A stretch of DNA of 64,000 nucleotides from Salegentibacter sp. (GTDB taxonomy: Bacteria > Bacteroidota > Bacteroidia > Flavobacteriales > Flavobacteriaceae), in the NCBI GenBank assembly GCA_017795085.1, contig CP051246.1, positions 1,056,514 through 1,120,513 on the forward strand. The letters run 5' to 3'. Position numbers and translations under genes: made by a program. Below the pieces are notes generated by a model, which did no database searches, had not been told where the DNA came from, and was given only the letters and a program-made list of their open reading frames with translations. Positions 9,408-19,332 of this stretch are shown piece by piece (positions within the stretch are counted from its first letter, which is position 1; every line of letters begins with the position of its first letter).

Positions 9408-11408
9408 TTAAAAGGATAAATCCTGGTTAAGCTTACTAATATTATGAGGATGGCCAAAAATATAAAGCAAATCGCCTTGTTGGATTACGGTTTCAGGACC
9501 AATTTCAGTAATATAATCGGTGTTGCGCCTTATTGTTAAAATAGTTAACCGGTAATTTTTTCCAATGCCCGATTCTTTAATGCTTTTACCTACTATTTTT
9601 GAATTGTTCTGTTCCACGGTAATCGTTACTATTTCCTTATTCGGAATATGCAAATGTTGCAAAGACGGGCGGTGAGGTTTTTCTTTTATTCGGGTTAACA
9701 TTTCATAATCTTTAGACCTGATGCTATTGATGAATTCCTGAATTTCGTTGAAGGGCACTAAATATTTTTTCAAGACGCGGGTAAAAATTTCGATTGAAGT
9801 TTCAAATTCTTCCGGAATTACTTCATCGGCACCTAAGCGAATATTTTCTTCAATTTCTTTTACGTATCGTGTGCGAACTATGATGAAAGCAGTTTGTGTA
9901 AATGTTCTAATATTGCTGACAATTTTTTTAGTTGCTGAAGTATCTGAAATGGCAATAACCACTACCCGGGCTTCATAAATATGAAGATGCTTTAAAATTA
10001 ATGAATTGGTGGCATCGCCATAAGTTATCGGTTCGTTATTTTGCTTGGCTTTTTGAAAAGCATCAGGATCCATATCTACAATAAGGTATGGGATTTCAGC
10101 ACTTCGGGCCGCTTTTGCAATATTCTGTCCGTTAATTCCGTAACCTATAATAATAAGGTGGTCTTCTAAAGATTTTTCACTAACATCATCGGTAATAGAA
10201 TGTTTTCTGAAATTATCCAGCCTTCGTCGTACCGGAGCTGGCATAGGTGCTTTTAGCAATGCATAGGTTATTTCTGAAGCACTATTCATTATAAATGGGG
10301 TTAAGGCCATACTTATAATGGAAATCGCCAGGAAATATTGATAAACATTATCTGGAATAATCTCATTTTCCAAACCAACTCCTGAAAGTAAAAGAGAAAA
10401 TTCCCCTACCTGAAAAAGACTGAAAAGTGTCATAAAAACGGTACGTGGCGGATAATGTAAAACAAGTACCGTTCCTGCAATAATGAGCATTTTTAATAAG
10501 ATTACAGCAAGTACCAATACCAGGATGATTACTATATTTTCAATGAAAAAATTTAGGTTTAAAAGCGTACCCACTGAAATAAAGAAAAAGCTGATAAAAA
10601 TTTCCCGAAAAGGCAATACATTGGCAGTGGCTTGGTGGCTATATTCAGAATCTGAAATAATAAGTCCGGCAAAAAAAGCACCCAGGGCTAGGGAAAGCCC
10701 TACCGAAGAAGTGAGCCAGGCTATGGCAAAACAGAAAACTACCATGGTAAGGATAAAAAGCTCCCGGCTTTTGGTTTTTACAACCATTTCTAAAACTTTA
10801 GGAACAATATACCGGGCCAGGATATATATTACCAGGCCCATTCCCAGTATTTTGAGTACCAAAATGCCTATGGTTTCTAGGATATTTTCTGATTCACCGG
10901 CTAGCAATGGGGTAAATAGCATCATAGGTACCACCACGATGTCCTGAAAGATTAATATCCCTAAACTTATACGCCCATGCGGACTCTTTATTTCTCCTTT
11001 TTCCTGTAAAATTTTAAGGACAATAGCAGTACTACTAAGGCTAAAAAGGAAGCCGACAAATATTGCTGAATTTAAAGGTAAACCTAAAAGACTGGCAACT
11101 ACAGCCGATAAGACAATAGTGCCTCCCACTTGTAATGCCCCACCCAAAAGCACCGTACGTTTCATAGCCAATAACTCCTTGAGTGAAAGTTCTATTCCAA
11201 TTACAAAAAGCAGGAAAATAATACCAATTTCAGAGAGTAGCTCTACTTCATGTTGTGAGCTAATAAGATTAAAAGCGTGGGGTCCTGCGATTATTCCGGC
11301 CAGTAAAAAACCTAGCAGCGATGGCACTTTTATCTTTTGAAACAACAAAATGATAAAAATGGAGAGGCCGAGAACAATAACAATATCAGGTAAAATCGGG
11401 ATTTCCAT
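9408..11408 (-). CDS. CPA2 monovalent cation:proton antiporter with TrkA domains (Kef-like)
   Basis: This is an inner-membrane K+/Na+:H+ antiporter of the CPA2/KefB-KefC type. Residues 1 to about 380 contain around twelve hydrophobic helices with SLSSTAIVLKIL and LALGAFFAGLIIS typical of the exchanger core. A TrkA-N (RCK) Rossmann domain begins at HLIIIGYGINGQNIA near residue 420, and a TrkA-C ligand-binding domain covers about residues 580-660. At 666 aa the layout is complete. It stands alone between the UbiB gene and the M61 peptidase gene. Ion preference cannot be read from sequence. Confidence 0.92.
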   Translation of the reverse strand: MEIPILPDIVIVLGLSIFIILLFQKIKVPSLLGFLLAGIIAGPHAFNLISSQHEVELLSEIGIIFLLFVIGIELSLKELLAMKRTVLLGGALQVGGTIVLSAVVASLLGLPLNSAIFVGFLFSLSSTAIVLKILQEKGEIKSPHGRISLGILIFQDIVVVPMMLFTPLLAGESENILETIGILVLKILGMGLVIYILARYIVPKVLEMVVKTKSRELFILTMVVFCFAIAWLTSSVGLSLALGAFFAGLIISDSEYSHQATANVLPFREIFISFFFISVGTLLNLNFFIENIVIILVLVLAVILLKMLIIAGTVLVLHYPPRTVFMTLFSLFQVGEFSLLLSGVGLENEIIPDNVYQYFLAISIISMALTPFIMNSASEITYALLKAPMPAPVRRRLDNFRKHSITDDVSEKSLEDHLIIIGYGINGQNIAKAARSAEIPYLIVDMDPDAFQKAKQNNEPITYGDATNSLILKHLHIYEARVVVIAISDTSATKKIVSNIRTFTQTAFIIVRTRYVKEIEENIRLGADEVIPEEFETSIEIFTRVLKKYLVPFNEIQEFINSIRSKDYEMLTRIKEKPHRPSLQHLHIPNKEIVTITVEQNNSKIVGKSIKESGIGKNYRLTILTIRRNTDYITEIGPETVIQQGDLLYIFGHPHNISKLNQDLSF

Positions 11409-11458
11409 ACTTGGTTGGTTTATTGACCAATTTAGTTTAAAACAACAGATTTCTCAAA

Positions 11459-11490
11459 TAAAAAAGCGGCAGGTTTCCCCGCCGCTTTAA
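11459..11490 (-). terminator. intrinsic terminator of the M61 peptidase gene
   Basis: AAAGCGGC (11463-11470) and GCCGCTTT (11481-11488) form an 8-bp stem. On the minus strand it is followed by a T-rich run, and it lies just after the M61 stop at 11509. Confidence 0.8.
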
Positions 11491-11508
11491 AACTTAAATT
11501 AAAATCTA

Positions 11509-13377
11509 TTAACCTTTTAACCAAGCTTTGCGCAGACTTACCCGTGCGGTATCATCATCTTTTTCTATTATTCGGGTTGAGGTAGAAACCGGTTGCTTGG
11601 CTTCCGCGCTTAAAGTTATTTCCTCCCCATCTCGTTCTACCACAAATTCAATTTCCTGACCTTCTTCCCAGGATTGAGAAGTAGAGATCAAGTTATAGGC
11701 ACTTTGGATAGTGTATTGCTGCCCATCTACCGATTTTAGGATATCGCCACCTTCAACGCCCATTTCATCCAGAAATGAATTATAGGTGATGTTTTTCCTA
11801 AAGAAAATCTCCCCGGTATCAGGATTACCATCAATATAGGGAGTTTGTCCTTTTAAGAAATACCCGGTCTTGGTTTCAAAGGCTTCTTGTACAAGCCCCA
11901 CCTTTGCAAAAAACTTGTTGTAAGGAATAGGTGTGCTACCACTTATATACGTATCAAAAAAATCTCTAATTTCAGGATAGGTTAGGGCTACAATATTGTC
12001 TATAAGTTCATCATCTTCAAAAGGTTTGTCTTTTCCGTATTTTTGACTGAGCTTTTTCATAAGATCGAGTAGTCCTGATTCTCCGTTGCTCAATTCCCTA
12101 AGGCGTATATCCAGGGCCATTCCTATTAATGCACCTTTTTGATAAACGTTGTAATAACTGTCTTTATACTCCTCTTCCAGAATGTTTTTACTCATTTGGG
12201 TAAACGGCATGGTATCGTCAAAATTAGAAGCGGTTTCTATTTTATCAGAAAGTCTCTGGTAAAACTTATCATTTTCAATAAGCCCTTGATTTACCTGGAA
12301 TAAATTCGCAAAATATTCGGTTACTCCTTCATACATCCACAAATGTTGTGACATATCGGGGTCGTTATAATTGAAATAATGAATTTCGTTAGAATGAACA
12401 TTAAGCGGGGTTAGAATATGAAAGAATTCGTGAGAAACCACATCGGTCATGCTTTCTTCCAGTTGTGCGGGTTGCATGGTTTCAGGTAAAACCACTACAG
12501 TTGATGTATGGTGTTCTAACGCACCAAATCCGCGGGCATCCGGTTTTTCCATAGACGGCATATAAAGCAGGATAGCATATTTACCGGTATTATCTATATC
12601 GCCCAGGAAGTTCTTTTGAGCTGAAATCATCTTGCGGATTCCTTCCTCAATATCTCCTGAAGAATATTTGTTATTTGCCGAATATACATTAATTAAGACC
12701 TCCATACCTTCTACCATAAAGCTGGTTGTATCGGGTTTGGAGTACATAATCGGGTTATCGGTTACCTGGAAGTAGCGGTCAAGCTCAAAAACATCGGTTT
12801 TAAATTCACTCTCTTGTTTTTCAGTATCAGCCTTTGCAAGGTTTAAAGAAGTACCGGGAATGAGACTTTCCGGCCTTTTTATCTCAAGTTTGTACTTTTC
12901 TTCGGTCAAACCATCAAAATAACCTACAAACCCGTGCAGGTTTAGTACAAAGTTTTCATCTTTAATAATGTTGGTTCCGCTTGGCGAAAAGACACCGCCT
13001 TCTTCATCAGCATCAAAAGAATCGTTTACCCAGTAGCTTACTTTATCAAGCTTGCCGGCATTGGAAATAATCCAGGAGTTTTCTCCTTCTTTGGTAGCCT
13101 CCAGTTCGTTACCCTCATAATCCAGGGCTTTAAAGTTTTCTACGAACTTTCCGTAATCATCATTGGAGTAAGTTCCGGGAACGGTTTTAGGAATATAGAA
13201 AGTAATTGTTTCCCGATTGTTAAACCTATCGGGATCTACGCTTACCATAACCTTATCGTCTTCAACATTAACCAAATCCATCGAGGCTACAATGGGCTTT
13301 TTAGCTTCCTGGATCTGAGAAGTTTTACAGGCATTTAAAAGACCCAAAAAGGCCAGGCCTAAAACAATTTTTTTCAT
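11509..13377 (-). CDS. M61-family metallopeptidase lipoprotein with PDZ domain
   Basis: A predicted lipoprotein (MKKIVLGLAFLGLLNACK, lipobox LLNAC with Cys17), so it acts in the cell envelope. The zinc motif HEFFH is in VVSHEFFHILTPLNVHS near residue 315, with the third ligand expected in WMYEGVTEYFA. The N-terminal beta domain and C-terminal PDZ domain (about residues 525-600) match M61 glycyl-aminopeptidase-like enzymes. The 622-aa length is usual. It is monocistronic with its own terminator downstream. The substrate is unknown. Confidence 0.9.
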   Translation of the reverse strand: MKKIVLGLAFLGLLNACKTSQIQEAKKPIVASMDLVNVEDDKVMVSVDPDRFNNRETITFYIPKTVPGTYSNDDYGKFVENFKALDYEGNELEATKEGENSWIISNAGKLDKVSYWVNDSFDADEEGGVFSPSGTNIIKDENFVLNLHGFVGYFDGLTEEKYKLEIKRPESLIPGTSLNLAKADTEKQESEFKTDVFELDRYFQVTDNPIMYSKPDTTSFMVEGMEVLINVYSANNKYSSGDIEEGIRKMISAQKNFLGDIDNTGKYAILLYMPSMEKPDARGFGALEHHTSTVVVLPETMQPAQLEESMTDVVSHEFFHILTPLNVHSNEIHYFNYNDPDMSQHLWMYEGVTEYFANLFQVNQGLIENDKFYQRLSDKIETASNFDDTMPFTQMSKNILEEEYKDSYYNVYQKGALIGMALDIRLRELSNGESGLLDLMKKLSQKYGKDKPFEDDELIDNIVALTYPEIRDFFDTYISGSTPIPYNKFFAKVGLVQEAFETKTGYFLKGQTPYIDGNPDTGEIFFRKNITYNSFLDEMGVEGGDILKSVDGQQYTIQSAYNLISTSQSWEEGQEIEFVVERDGEEITLSAEAKQPVSTSTRIIEKDDDTARVSLRKAWLKG

Positions 13378-13478
13378 AAGTATGATCGTACTTTTAATAT
13401 TAGATTACAAAAATGCCAAAATATTACATTTTTATTGCTCAAAATGAGGTTAAAATATATAGGCCTCGGTTATAAAAA

Positions 13479-13509
13479 GAAAAAGCCACCAAAAAAAGGT
13501 GGCTTTTTA
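13479..13509 (-). terminator. intrinsic terminator of the proCBA operon
   Basis: AAAAAGCCACC (13480-13490) and GGTGGCTTTTT (13498-13508) form an 11-bp perfect stem with an A7 loop. It sits 18 bp after the proA stop. Its symmetry allows it to act on both strands. Confidence 0.85.
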
Positions 13510-13526
13510 AAAATTTAAAAAATTAA

Positions 13527-14723
13527 TTATCGAATATGGCCTTCGCCAAGGACATAGTATTTATTGGTTACCAATTGCTTAAGCCCCAATGGTCCGCGGT
13601 GGTGTAACTTATCAGTACTAATAGCAAGTTCAGCGCCTACACCCATTTGTCCGCCATCGGTGAAACGGGTAGAAGCATTATGATAAACTGCAGCGCTATC
13701 AATTTGTTCCATAAATTTCAGGGCTTCGTCTTTATCTTTAGTGATGATAGCAGCAGAATGCCCCCCGGAATACTTGTTGATTTTATCAATAGCAGCGTCT
13801 AGATTATCAATGCTGCCAATTACAATTTTCAGTGCCAGGAATTCTTCATACCAGGTATCTTCAGAAGGTACTTTTTCTTCAGAAGAAAGCACTTTTGATA
13901 CCTCCTTATCAACCAGTAGCTCTACGCTGTGATTTTTAAGATGCTCGGCAAGGTCTTTTAATTTATTCTCATAATCTTCAATATTTCTATCTACCAATAC
14001 TTTGTCTAAAGCATTACAACCTGAAATTTTATCGCATTTTGCATTAGTAGCTACTTTTTTTGCAGTTTCCCAATCGGCGTTTTTAGAAATATATAAGAAA
14101 TTATTTCCACGGCCACTTACTAAAACGGCACCGGTAGCGTGTTCTTTTACAAAAGCGATTAAGCGTTCTCCGCCACGAGGCACAATTAAATCTATATGTT
14201 GTGGTGGATTTTTAAGGAATTCCTGGGTTTCGGTACGATCCATTTTCAGCATTTCAATCCAGTCTTTTTCCAATCCGTTTTCCTGAAGGGCTTCATGCCA
14301 GCAATTTTCAAGAATTTCATTACTATGGAAAGCTTCTTTACCACCTTTTAAGTAAATTTTATTATTGGCTTTGAAAGCAAGTACCGCTGCTTCAATAGTT
14401 ACATCGGGACGAGATTCATAAATAATCATAATGGTGCCGAAAGGTGCCGTTTTATTGGTAATATCAAGTCCGGTATCTAACCTTCGGTGTTCGATAACCT
14501 TTCCTACCGGGTCGTCCTGTTCCATCACTTCCTTAACCGAACGAATCATATCGCTTACTTTGGCATCGTCAACCACCAAACGGTCATACATCGCCTGATC
14601 TCCACCGCTAAAAGCGTCGAGATCTTTTTTATTAGCTTCTATAATTTCTTTGCGTCTTTTGTCCAGGATATCAATCATGGACTGTAACACATTATTTTTA
14701 GTTTTGCTATCTATCAATTTCAT
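13527..14723 (-). CDS. proA: glutamate-5-semialdehyde dehydrogenase (gamma-glutamyl phosphate reductase)
   Basis: ProA reduces gamma-glutamyl phosphate to glutamate semialdehyde with NADPH, the second step of proline synthesis. The aldehyde-dehydrogenase fold is recognisable from APFGTIMIIYESRPDVT, IYLKGGKEAFHSN and the catalytic cysteine segment CDKISGCNALDKVLV (nucleophile near residue 234). HHRGPLGLKQLVTNKYYV is near the C-terminus. The 398-aa length is typical. It is the last gene of proC-proB-proA, 34 bp after proB, and is followed by a strong terminator. Confidence 0.96.
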   Translation of the reverse strand: MKLIDSKTKNNVLQSMIDILDKRRKEIIEANKKDLDAFSGGDQAMYDRLVVDDAKVSDMIRSVKEVMEQDDPVGKVIEHRRLDTGLDITNKTAPFGTIMIIYESRPDVTIEAAVLAFKANNKIYLKGGKEAFHSNEILENCWHEALQENGLEKDWIEMLKMDRTETQEFLKNPPQHIDLIVPRGGERLIAFVKEHATGAVLVSGRGNNFLYISKNADWETAKKVATNAKCDKISGCNALDKVLVDRNIEDYENKLKDLAEHLKNHSVELLVDKEVSKVLSSEEKVPSEDTWYEEFLALKIVIGSIDNLDAAIDKINKYSGGHSAAIITKDKDEALKFMEQIDSAAVYHNASTRFTDGGQMGVGAELAISTDKLHHRGPLGLKQLVTNKYYVLGEGHIR

Positions 14724-14757
14724 TTTTTCTTCTCCTTTATTTGGTTAACAATTTATT

Positions 14758-15528
14758 TTATGAGGTAAACTTGGTTCCCACGGGCTTACCAGCCATAATA
14801 TCCAAAATTACATTAGGTCGTTTTCCGTTGGCGATATAGGTGGTAATATTTTTGGCTGCCGTACCTTTTGCAATCTTGATTTTAGATTCCATTCCTCCAC
14901 GGCCTTCACCTTCACCTTTGTCCGATTCCTGAACGTATTTCTCTACGTTTTGATCGATTTGGACTTTATTTAATTTTTCTGAATCTTTATGATCGGGATG
15001 CCCGGTGTAAAGTCCGTCTGTGTCACTTAAAATAATTAGCGCATCAGCCTGAATAAGTTCAGCTACTAAACTTGCCAACTCATCATTATCAGAAAACATA
15101 GACATGGTTACTGAAACCGCATCATCTTCATTGGCAATTGGAATAATGCCTTCAGATAAAAGCGATTCGTAACAGTTAATCATATTTTCACGGTGAATTC
15201 CCGGGCTAAAATCGCGTTTGGTAGCTAGAACCTGGGCGCATCGCATTCCAAAATCGTGAAAAATACTATAGTAATGGCGCATCATACGTGGCTGTCCAAC
15301 TGAAGAAAATACCTGCCTTCTTTTTGAAGGATCTTCAATTTTTACATCACCCAGTATTTCTTTTCCGGCAATTGCCGAACCTGAAGAAACTAAAACTACC
15401 ATAATGTCTTCTTCGTACAGGCTGGCAATTTGTTCTACCAGGTTTTTTAATATAGGTTGTAAAATTCTGTTGTCTTTGTTGGTCATTACATTTGTACCAA
15501 CTTTTACAACGATTCTCTTTTTTTCCAT
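14758..15528 (-). CDS. proB: glutamate 5-kinase without PUA domain
   Basis: ProB phosphorylates glutamate to gamma-glutamyl phosphate. It is an amino-acid-kinase-family enzyme: VVKVGTNVMTNKDNRI at the N-terminus, then LVSSGSAIAGKE, and SVTMSMFSDNDELASLVAELI for substrate binding. GEGRGGMESKIKIAKGTAAK is near the end. At 256 aa it lacks the C-terminal PUA domain of the enterobacterial enzyme (about 367 aa); short forms are known. It lies between proC and proA in one operon. Confidence 0.95.
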   Translation of the reverse strand: MEKKRIVVKVGTNVMTNKDNRILQPILKNLVEQIASLYEEDIMVVLVSSGSAIAGKEILGDVKIEDPSKRRQVFSSVGQPRMMRHYYSIFHDFGMRCAQVLATKRDFSPGIHRENMINCYESLLSEGIIPIANEDDAVSVTMSMFSDNDELASLVAELIQADALIILSDTDGLYTGHPDHKDSEKLNKVQIDQNVEKYVQESDKGEGEGRGGMESKIKIAKGTAAKNITTYIANGKRPNVILDIMAGKPVGTKFTS

Positions 15529-15596
15529 TTTATTGAATTTGAGACTTTTTTATTATGCTGTTATATATGAATTTAAAGAGTTTGTAACGGAAGAAA

Positions 15597-16400
15597 TTAT
15601 TCCTCACCTAATTCTACAGCCCTATCAAATGCGGCATAGGCAGCATCTTTGATCAATTCTTTAACATTATTATCGTCCATAGAGTCTAAAGCAGCACGCG
15701 TAGTACCTCCTTTTGAAGCAACACGCTCCATCCAGGTTTCTGGCGAAAGGTCAGATTGGTTAAACAATTCTACGGCACCTTCAAAAGTTTGACTCACCAA
15801 TACTTTTGAATCGTTTTTGGTAAAGCCCATTTTTAAAGCTGCTTCTAACATGGAGTTCATAAAATAGAACACATAAGCCGGCCCGCTACCTGAAATTCCG
15901 GTAGAAGCATCTATAAAGTTTTCAGTCTCTACGTGAATGGAAGCACCGGTGGTATCGAGTAGGTTGCGAACCATTAAAAGTTCAACCCGTGAAACTTCTT
16001 TAGATTCAGTAAAAGAAGTTACCCCTTTTCCTACCTGTGCGGGTAAATTGGGCATAGACCTGATCACTTTTGTTATGCCAAGGCCTTCCTGGATTTTTGC
16101 TATGGTAACTCCAGCCATCAACGAAACAAATATTTGTTCCTTGTTAACCAGGGGTTTAATTTCTTCAAATAAAGAATCTACGTGATAAGGTTTTACGGCC
16201 AGGAAAACTACATCAGCATCCGGAAGACATTCTTCAATGTTATCATAAACATCAAAATAGTCTACCTTGCTCAGGTTGGTAATTATTTCTGCAGATTTAT
16301 CAAAAACCATTAGATTCCTACGGTTTAGCAATGCCGATTTCGCCATTCCTTCTCCGTAAGTGAGTCCCATATTTCCTGCTCCAATAAGTAATACTTTCAT
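15597..16400 (-). CDS. proC: pyrroline-5-carboxylate reductase
   Basis: ProC reduces pyrroline-5-carboxylate to proline, the last step of the pathway. The Rossmann motif LLIGAGNMGLTYGEGM is at residues 4-19, the segment AVKPYHVDSL follows, and the C-terminal signature is SGISGSGPAYVFYFMNSM and GGTTRAALDSM. At 267 aa it is full length. It is the promoter-proximal gene of proC-proB-proA, so the order differs from the pathway order. An AT-rich 687-bp region lies upstream. Confidence 0.96.
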   Translation of the reverse strand: MKVLLIGAGNMGLTYGEGMAKSALLNRRNLMVFDKSAEIITNLSKVDYFDVYDNIEECLPDADVVFLAVKPYHVDSLFEEIKPLVNKEQIFVSLMAGVTIAKIQEGLGITKVIRSMPNLPAQVGKGVTSFTESKEVSRVELLMVRNLLDTTGASIHVETENFIDASTGISGSGPAYVFYFMNSMLEAALKMGFTKNDSKVLVSQTFEGAVELFNQSDLSPETWMERVASKGGTTRAALDSMDDNNVKELIKDAAYAAFDRAVELGEE

Positions 16401-17087
16401 GTATTGTTTTTTTGGTTAATTAATTTTTAGGTTAAATACTTGTTTATAAATATCGCTCACAATGGCACAAATACCATGCAAGCTTTCCAAAATGCTGATA
16501 AATTCAGCCATTTTCAGAAAGTAATTTAATTTTTTTTAGATGAAATGCTGTAGCCAAAAAGGTTAAACTAATCTAAAATTTTTTAGGATGAGTAGTTTTG
16601 CAGGAGGAATCTTCGCCTTTTAGCACTTATAAATAGAGGTTTAAGCCCCAATTTAGGTTTGAAGGCTTGAAGGTGTTTTTTTGAGTTATAATGTTAATTT
16701 ATAAGAAAATTTGGAATTTAGAGTTTATCTATGATTTATAGATATTATCTATGTAAATTTATTTTTGATTAGTGTGAGCTGATACCTGTAATTATGGCAG
16801 GGTATTTTGGCGGATTTTGGAAACTGTGCTCTTTTTCGAGGTGAACAGATTATCTTCAAAAGTCATTTTAAGTTTTGCAAAGCAGTGGAAGTATTAAAAT
16901 TTTTGAAACCACTGTCTTAAACGCTTATATTTTTTATCTGTAATTGCTTGTCAAATACATCAACAATCTCTGGGCGGTTTCAGTAGGTGTGCAGCAAAAC
17001 TTTTCTCGATTTCGGTAGTAAAGAAAGAAAGTCATCCCGAATCAAAAAACAGGATGACCTTCAATAACTTTTTAGTGTGATATCGTT
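16401..17087. other. long intergenic region between proC and the blaR1-like gene
   Basis: No convincing ORF was found. It holds an imperfect inverted repeat at 16482-16519 (AAAATGCTGA against TCAGCCATTTT) about 80 bp upstream of proC. A short stem CAGTGG...CCACTG is near 16880-16917. A sequence at 16622-16650 (AGCACTTATAAA then AGGTTT) recalls the repeats at 45077 and 47599. The proC promoter must lie here but has no clear TAnnTTTG match. Confidence 0.4.
17029..17060 (-). terminator. intrinsic terminator after the blaR1-like gene
   Basis: GTCATCC (17031-17037) and GGATGAC (17052-17058) form a stem with a 14-base loop. On the minus strand it is followed by TTTCTTTCTTT, about 30 bp past the stop of the M56 gene. 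Confidence 0.65.
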
Positions 17088-18875
17088 TTAATTTTTGGTA
17101 GAAATTTTAATAACACCATTTTCTCCATTTTTATAGCTAGAAGCTGCATCGCCTTTAAGGACATCGATACTTTTAATATCTCCGGGATCAATACTGTTTA
17201 TGTTAAAGTTTTTAGATTGTTCTTTCCCGTCAATAATGATTAATGGTTGTGGGCTTTCGCCTGAAAATGGATTTGCTGATTTTTGCCCATTTTCAATTTT
17301 CCTAATTGCTATGCTAGCATTTTTGTTTTGTGTGGCATTAATGGCTTCAGCTTCTGGGATTAGTGCCTCTTTAGCTTTTGGGTTTTTCCTGAACGACATA
17401 GCAACCGGCTCTTCCTGCGTTTTATCTTTAATAAATCCGGTACCTTTTATATTTTGGTTTTCCTTCTCTTTTAATTTTATTTCAATTACCCCTTCTACCT
17501 TCTTATTGGTTTTAGCAGCTGCTTTTTCTCCTTTTAGGACATTAACCGATTCTATTTCGTTGGGATCTAAAGCATCAACTTTTGATTTATTGACTTCTTT
17601 TCCATCAATTTTGTAGATAAGTCTTTTTCTTGTTTTTGAAGGGTGCGGATCGGAAACCCCGCTTTCAACTAAATTAACGATTACTTCATTTGTTGTAATC
17701 TCCAGGAAATCAGTGGCTATTACTTCTCCATTTTTAAACACCATCCTAAGCATAAAAGGAAGTAATGATCCATTTTCATTAGTTTTAGCTTGAAAAGTTT
17801 TTGACTCACCATTTTCTATGGTATATCTTACATGAAGGTTTTGTAGTTTTCCATCTTTAAAATTTACTTTTTTCCATTCGAGTTTTACGTTTTTTTCAGC
17901 AAAACGTTTTTTGTAATGATCGAGTTCTTCTTCTGTGGTATTTTCAGCAAAATGGGCTTCTAAAATTTGTTGCTTGTCGCCGGCAATTTTTTCTGAAGTT
18001 TCTTGCGAAGAAATTATCCGGGCTTCGGTTTCTACATTAAAGGATAATAAAAAGGTCAAAATTAGCGGAAATACCAAACTCATTTTCCAGGCTTTTTGCG
18101 GGTTTTGATTCGATTTGTTTAACATAAGTATTCGTTTTTTGATGAATGATTGATAAAAATTGTTGGTAAGCGCCGGCGGCATTTGCGTAACGGCAGCCTT
18201 TACCAAAGTTTGTTGATAAGTGTTTTTTTTACCTGAAACCTGAATGGTTTCTGCATCGGCAATAAATTCGAGGTTTTGGGTAATCCCTCTTTTATACAGC
18301 CAGCTTAGCGGATTAAACCATAAGATACAGGTGGTGAGTTGTGCTAAAAGTATATCTGCCGAATGCCATTGCCTGGCGTGTATTTTTTCATGGCACAACA
18401 TAAGCTGTAATTCCTTTTTATTATAAAGTTGAGGATTATAGATAATGAAGTGAAAAAAGGAGAATGGACCGATATTCTGCCTGGTTTCTATAAAATAAAA
18501 TTCTCCGCTTTTAATGGCTTTTGATGAAATAATAAGTCGTATTACAGAATATAACTGTACGGTAAAACGCAGCAATAAAACTGATAAAACCACGAGATAA
18601 ATCAAGCCGAACGCTTCCCAAATATCAAAGGAAGTTGTATTGGAGGCCACAGGATTTAAGTTTTTGGTGTAGTTGGTATTAACTACCGATTCGGGAAGTG
18701 TAATATTACGGGTAAACTTTACTGATGGAAGCAAAAAAGAGGCTAAAATACCACCGGTGAGAAATTTTCTGTTGGCTGAAAACCCAGGTTCATGGCTAAG
18801 TAAAAGGCGGTACACTAAAAAGAAAATACTCAAGATGGCCGCACTTTTTAAAAAGTATATAAACAGGTTTTCCAT
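17088..18875 (-). CDS. BlaR1/MecR1-like M56 metallopeptidase with TonB-plug-like tail
   Basis: It is an inner-membrane protein that in the BlaR1/MecR1 family senses a signal and inactivates the partner BlaI-type repressor. Four hydrophobic helices surround the zinc motif CHEKIHARQWHS (about residues 158-169), and EFIADAE supplies the distal glutamate. After the last helix (about residue 285) there is no penicillin-binding sensor domain. Instead the tail has two related segments resembling TonB-receptor plug sequence: IDGKEVNKS..IESVNVLKGE and IDGKEQSKN..IKSIDVLKGD. It begins one base after blaI. The signal sensed is unknown. Confidence 0.85.
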   Translation of the reverse strand: MENLFIYFLKSAAILSIFFLVYRLLLSHEPGFSANRKFLTGGILASFLLPSVKFTRNITLPESVVNTNYTKNLNPVASNTTSFDIWEAFGLIYLVVLSVLLLRFTVQLYSVIRLIISSKAIKSGEFYFIETRQNIGPFSFFHFIIYNPQLYNKKELQLMLCHEKIHARQWHSADILLAQLTTCILWFNPLSWLYKRGITQNLEFIADAETIQVSGKKNTYQQTLVKAAVTQMPPALTNNFYQSFIKKRILMLNKSNQNPQKAWKMSLVFPLILTFLLSFNVETEARIISSQETSEKIAGDKQQILEAHFAENTTEEELDHYKKRFAEKNVKLEWKKVNFKDGKLQNLHVRYTIENGESKTFQAKTNENGSLLPFMLRMVFKNGEVIATDFLEITTNEVIVNLVESGVSDPHPSKTRKRLIYKIDGKEVNKSKVDALDPNEIESVNVLKGEKAAAKTNKKVEGVIEIKLKEKENQNIKGTGFIKDKTQEEPVAMSFRKNPKAKEALIPEAEAINATQNKNASIAIRKIENGQKSANPFSGESPQPLIIIDGKEQSKNFNINSIDPGDIKSIDVLKGDAASSYKNGENGVIKISTKN

Positions 18876-18876
18876 A

Positions 18877-19236
18877 CTATTTTTCTTTTTCGATAATGTC
18901 TAAAATCTCCCGGAGCTCCTCAGCGCTTATTTTTTCTTCTTTTGCAAAGAATGAAACCACATTTTTAAAAGAGTTATCAAAATAGCGCCGTGCAGCCATA
19001 TTCATAAATTCTTTGCGGTAGGTTTCTTTAGAGATTACGGGAAAATAACGATGGGTGTTGCCAAAAGCTTCGTGGCCTACGTAGCCTTTATCTTCCAGCT
19101 TCCTAATAATAGTTGAAACCGTGTTGTAATGTAGTTTTTGGCCTTTGACGCCTGGCAATATTTCTTTTACAAAAGCTTTTTCAAGCTTCCATAAAATACG
19201 CATAATCTCTTCTTCTTTATTGGTAAGTTTCTCCAT
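18877..19236 (-). CDS. BlaI/MecI/CopY-family repressor
   Basis: A winged-helix DNA-binding repressor that normally represses its own operon and is removed by the adjacent M56 protease. MEKLTNKEEEIMRILWKLEKAF is the canonical start, and HYNTVSTIIRKLEDKGYVGH is the recognition helix region. I chose the ATG at 19236; an in-frame codon at 19269 would add 11 non-conserved residues. The 119-aa length is usual. It is one base from the blaR1-like gene, so the two are translationally linked. Targets beyond its own operon are unknown. Confidence 0.92.
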   Translation of the reverse strand: MEKLTNKEEEIMRILWKLEKAFVKEILPGVKGQKLHYNTVSTIIRKLEDKGYVGHEAFGNTHRYFPVISKETYRKEFMNMAARRYFDNSFKNVVSFFAKEEKISAEELREILDIIEKEK

Positions 19237-19332
19237 AGGGTATAAAGGGGTGAAAATTTCAATAATCAAATATAACGAAAAAAATAGTTTATAAACTACA
19301 AAAACAGTTATTTATTTTAAATTATTTTAAAA

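Noticed and set aside
16482..16519. Inverted repeat upstream of proC as a proline attenuator
   Set aside because: No leader peptide with proline codons was found in the region, and the orientation of the T-rich flank is opposite to proC.
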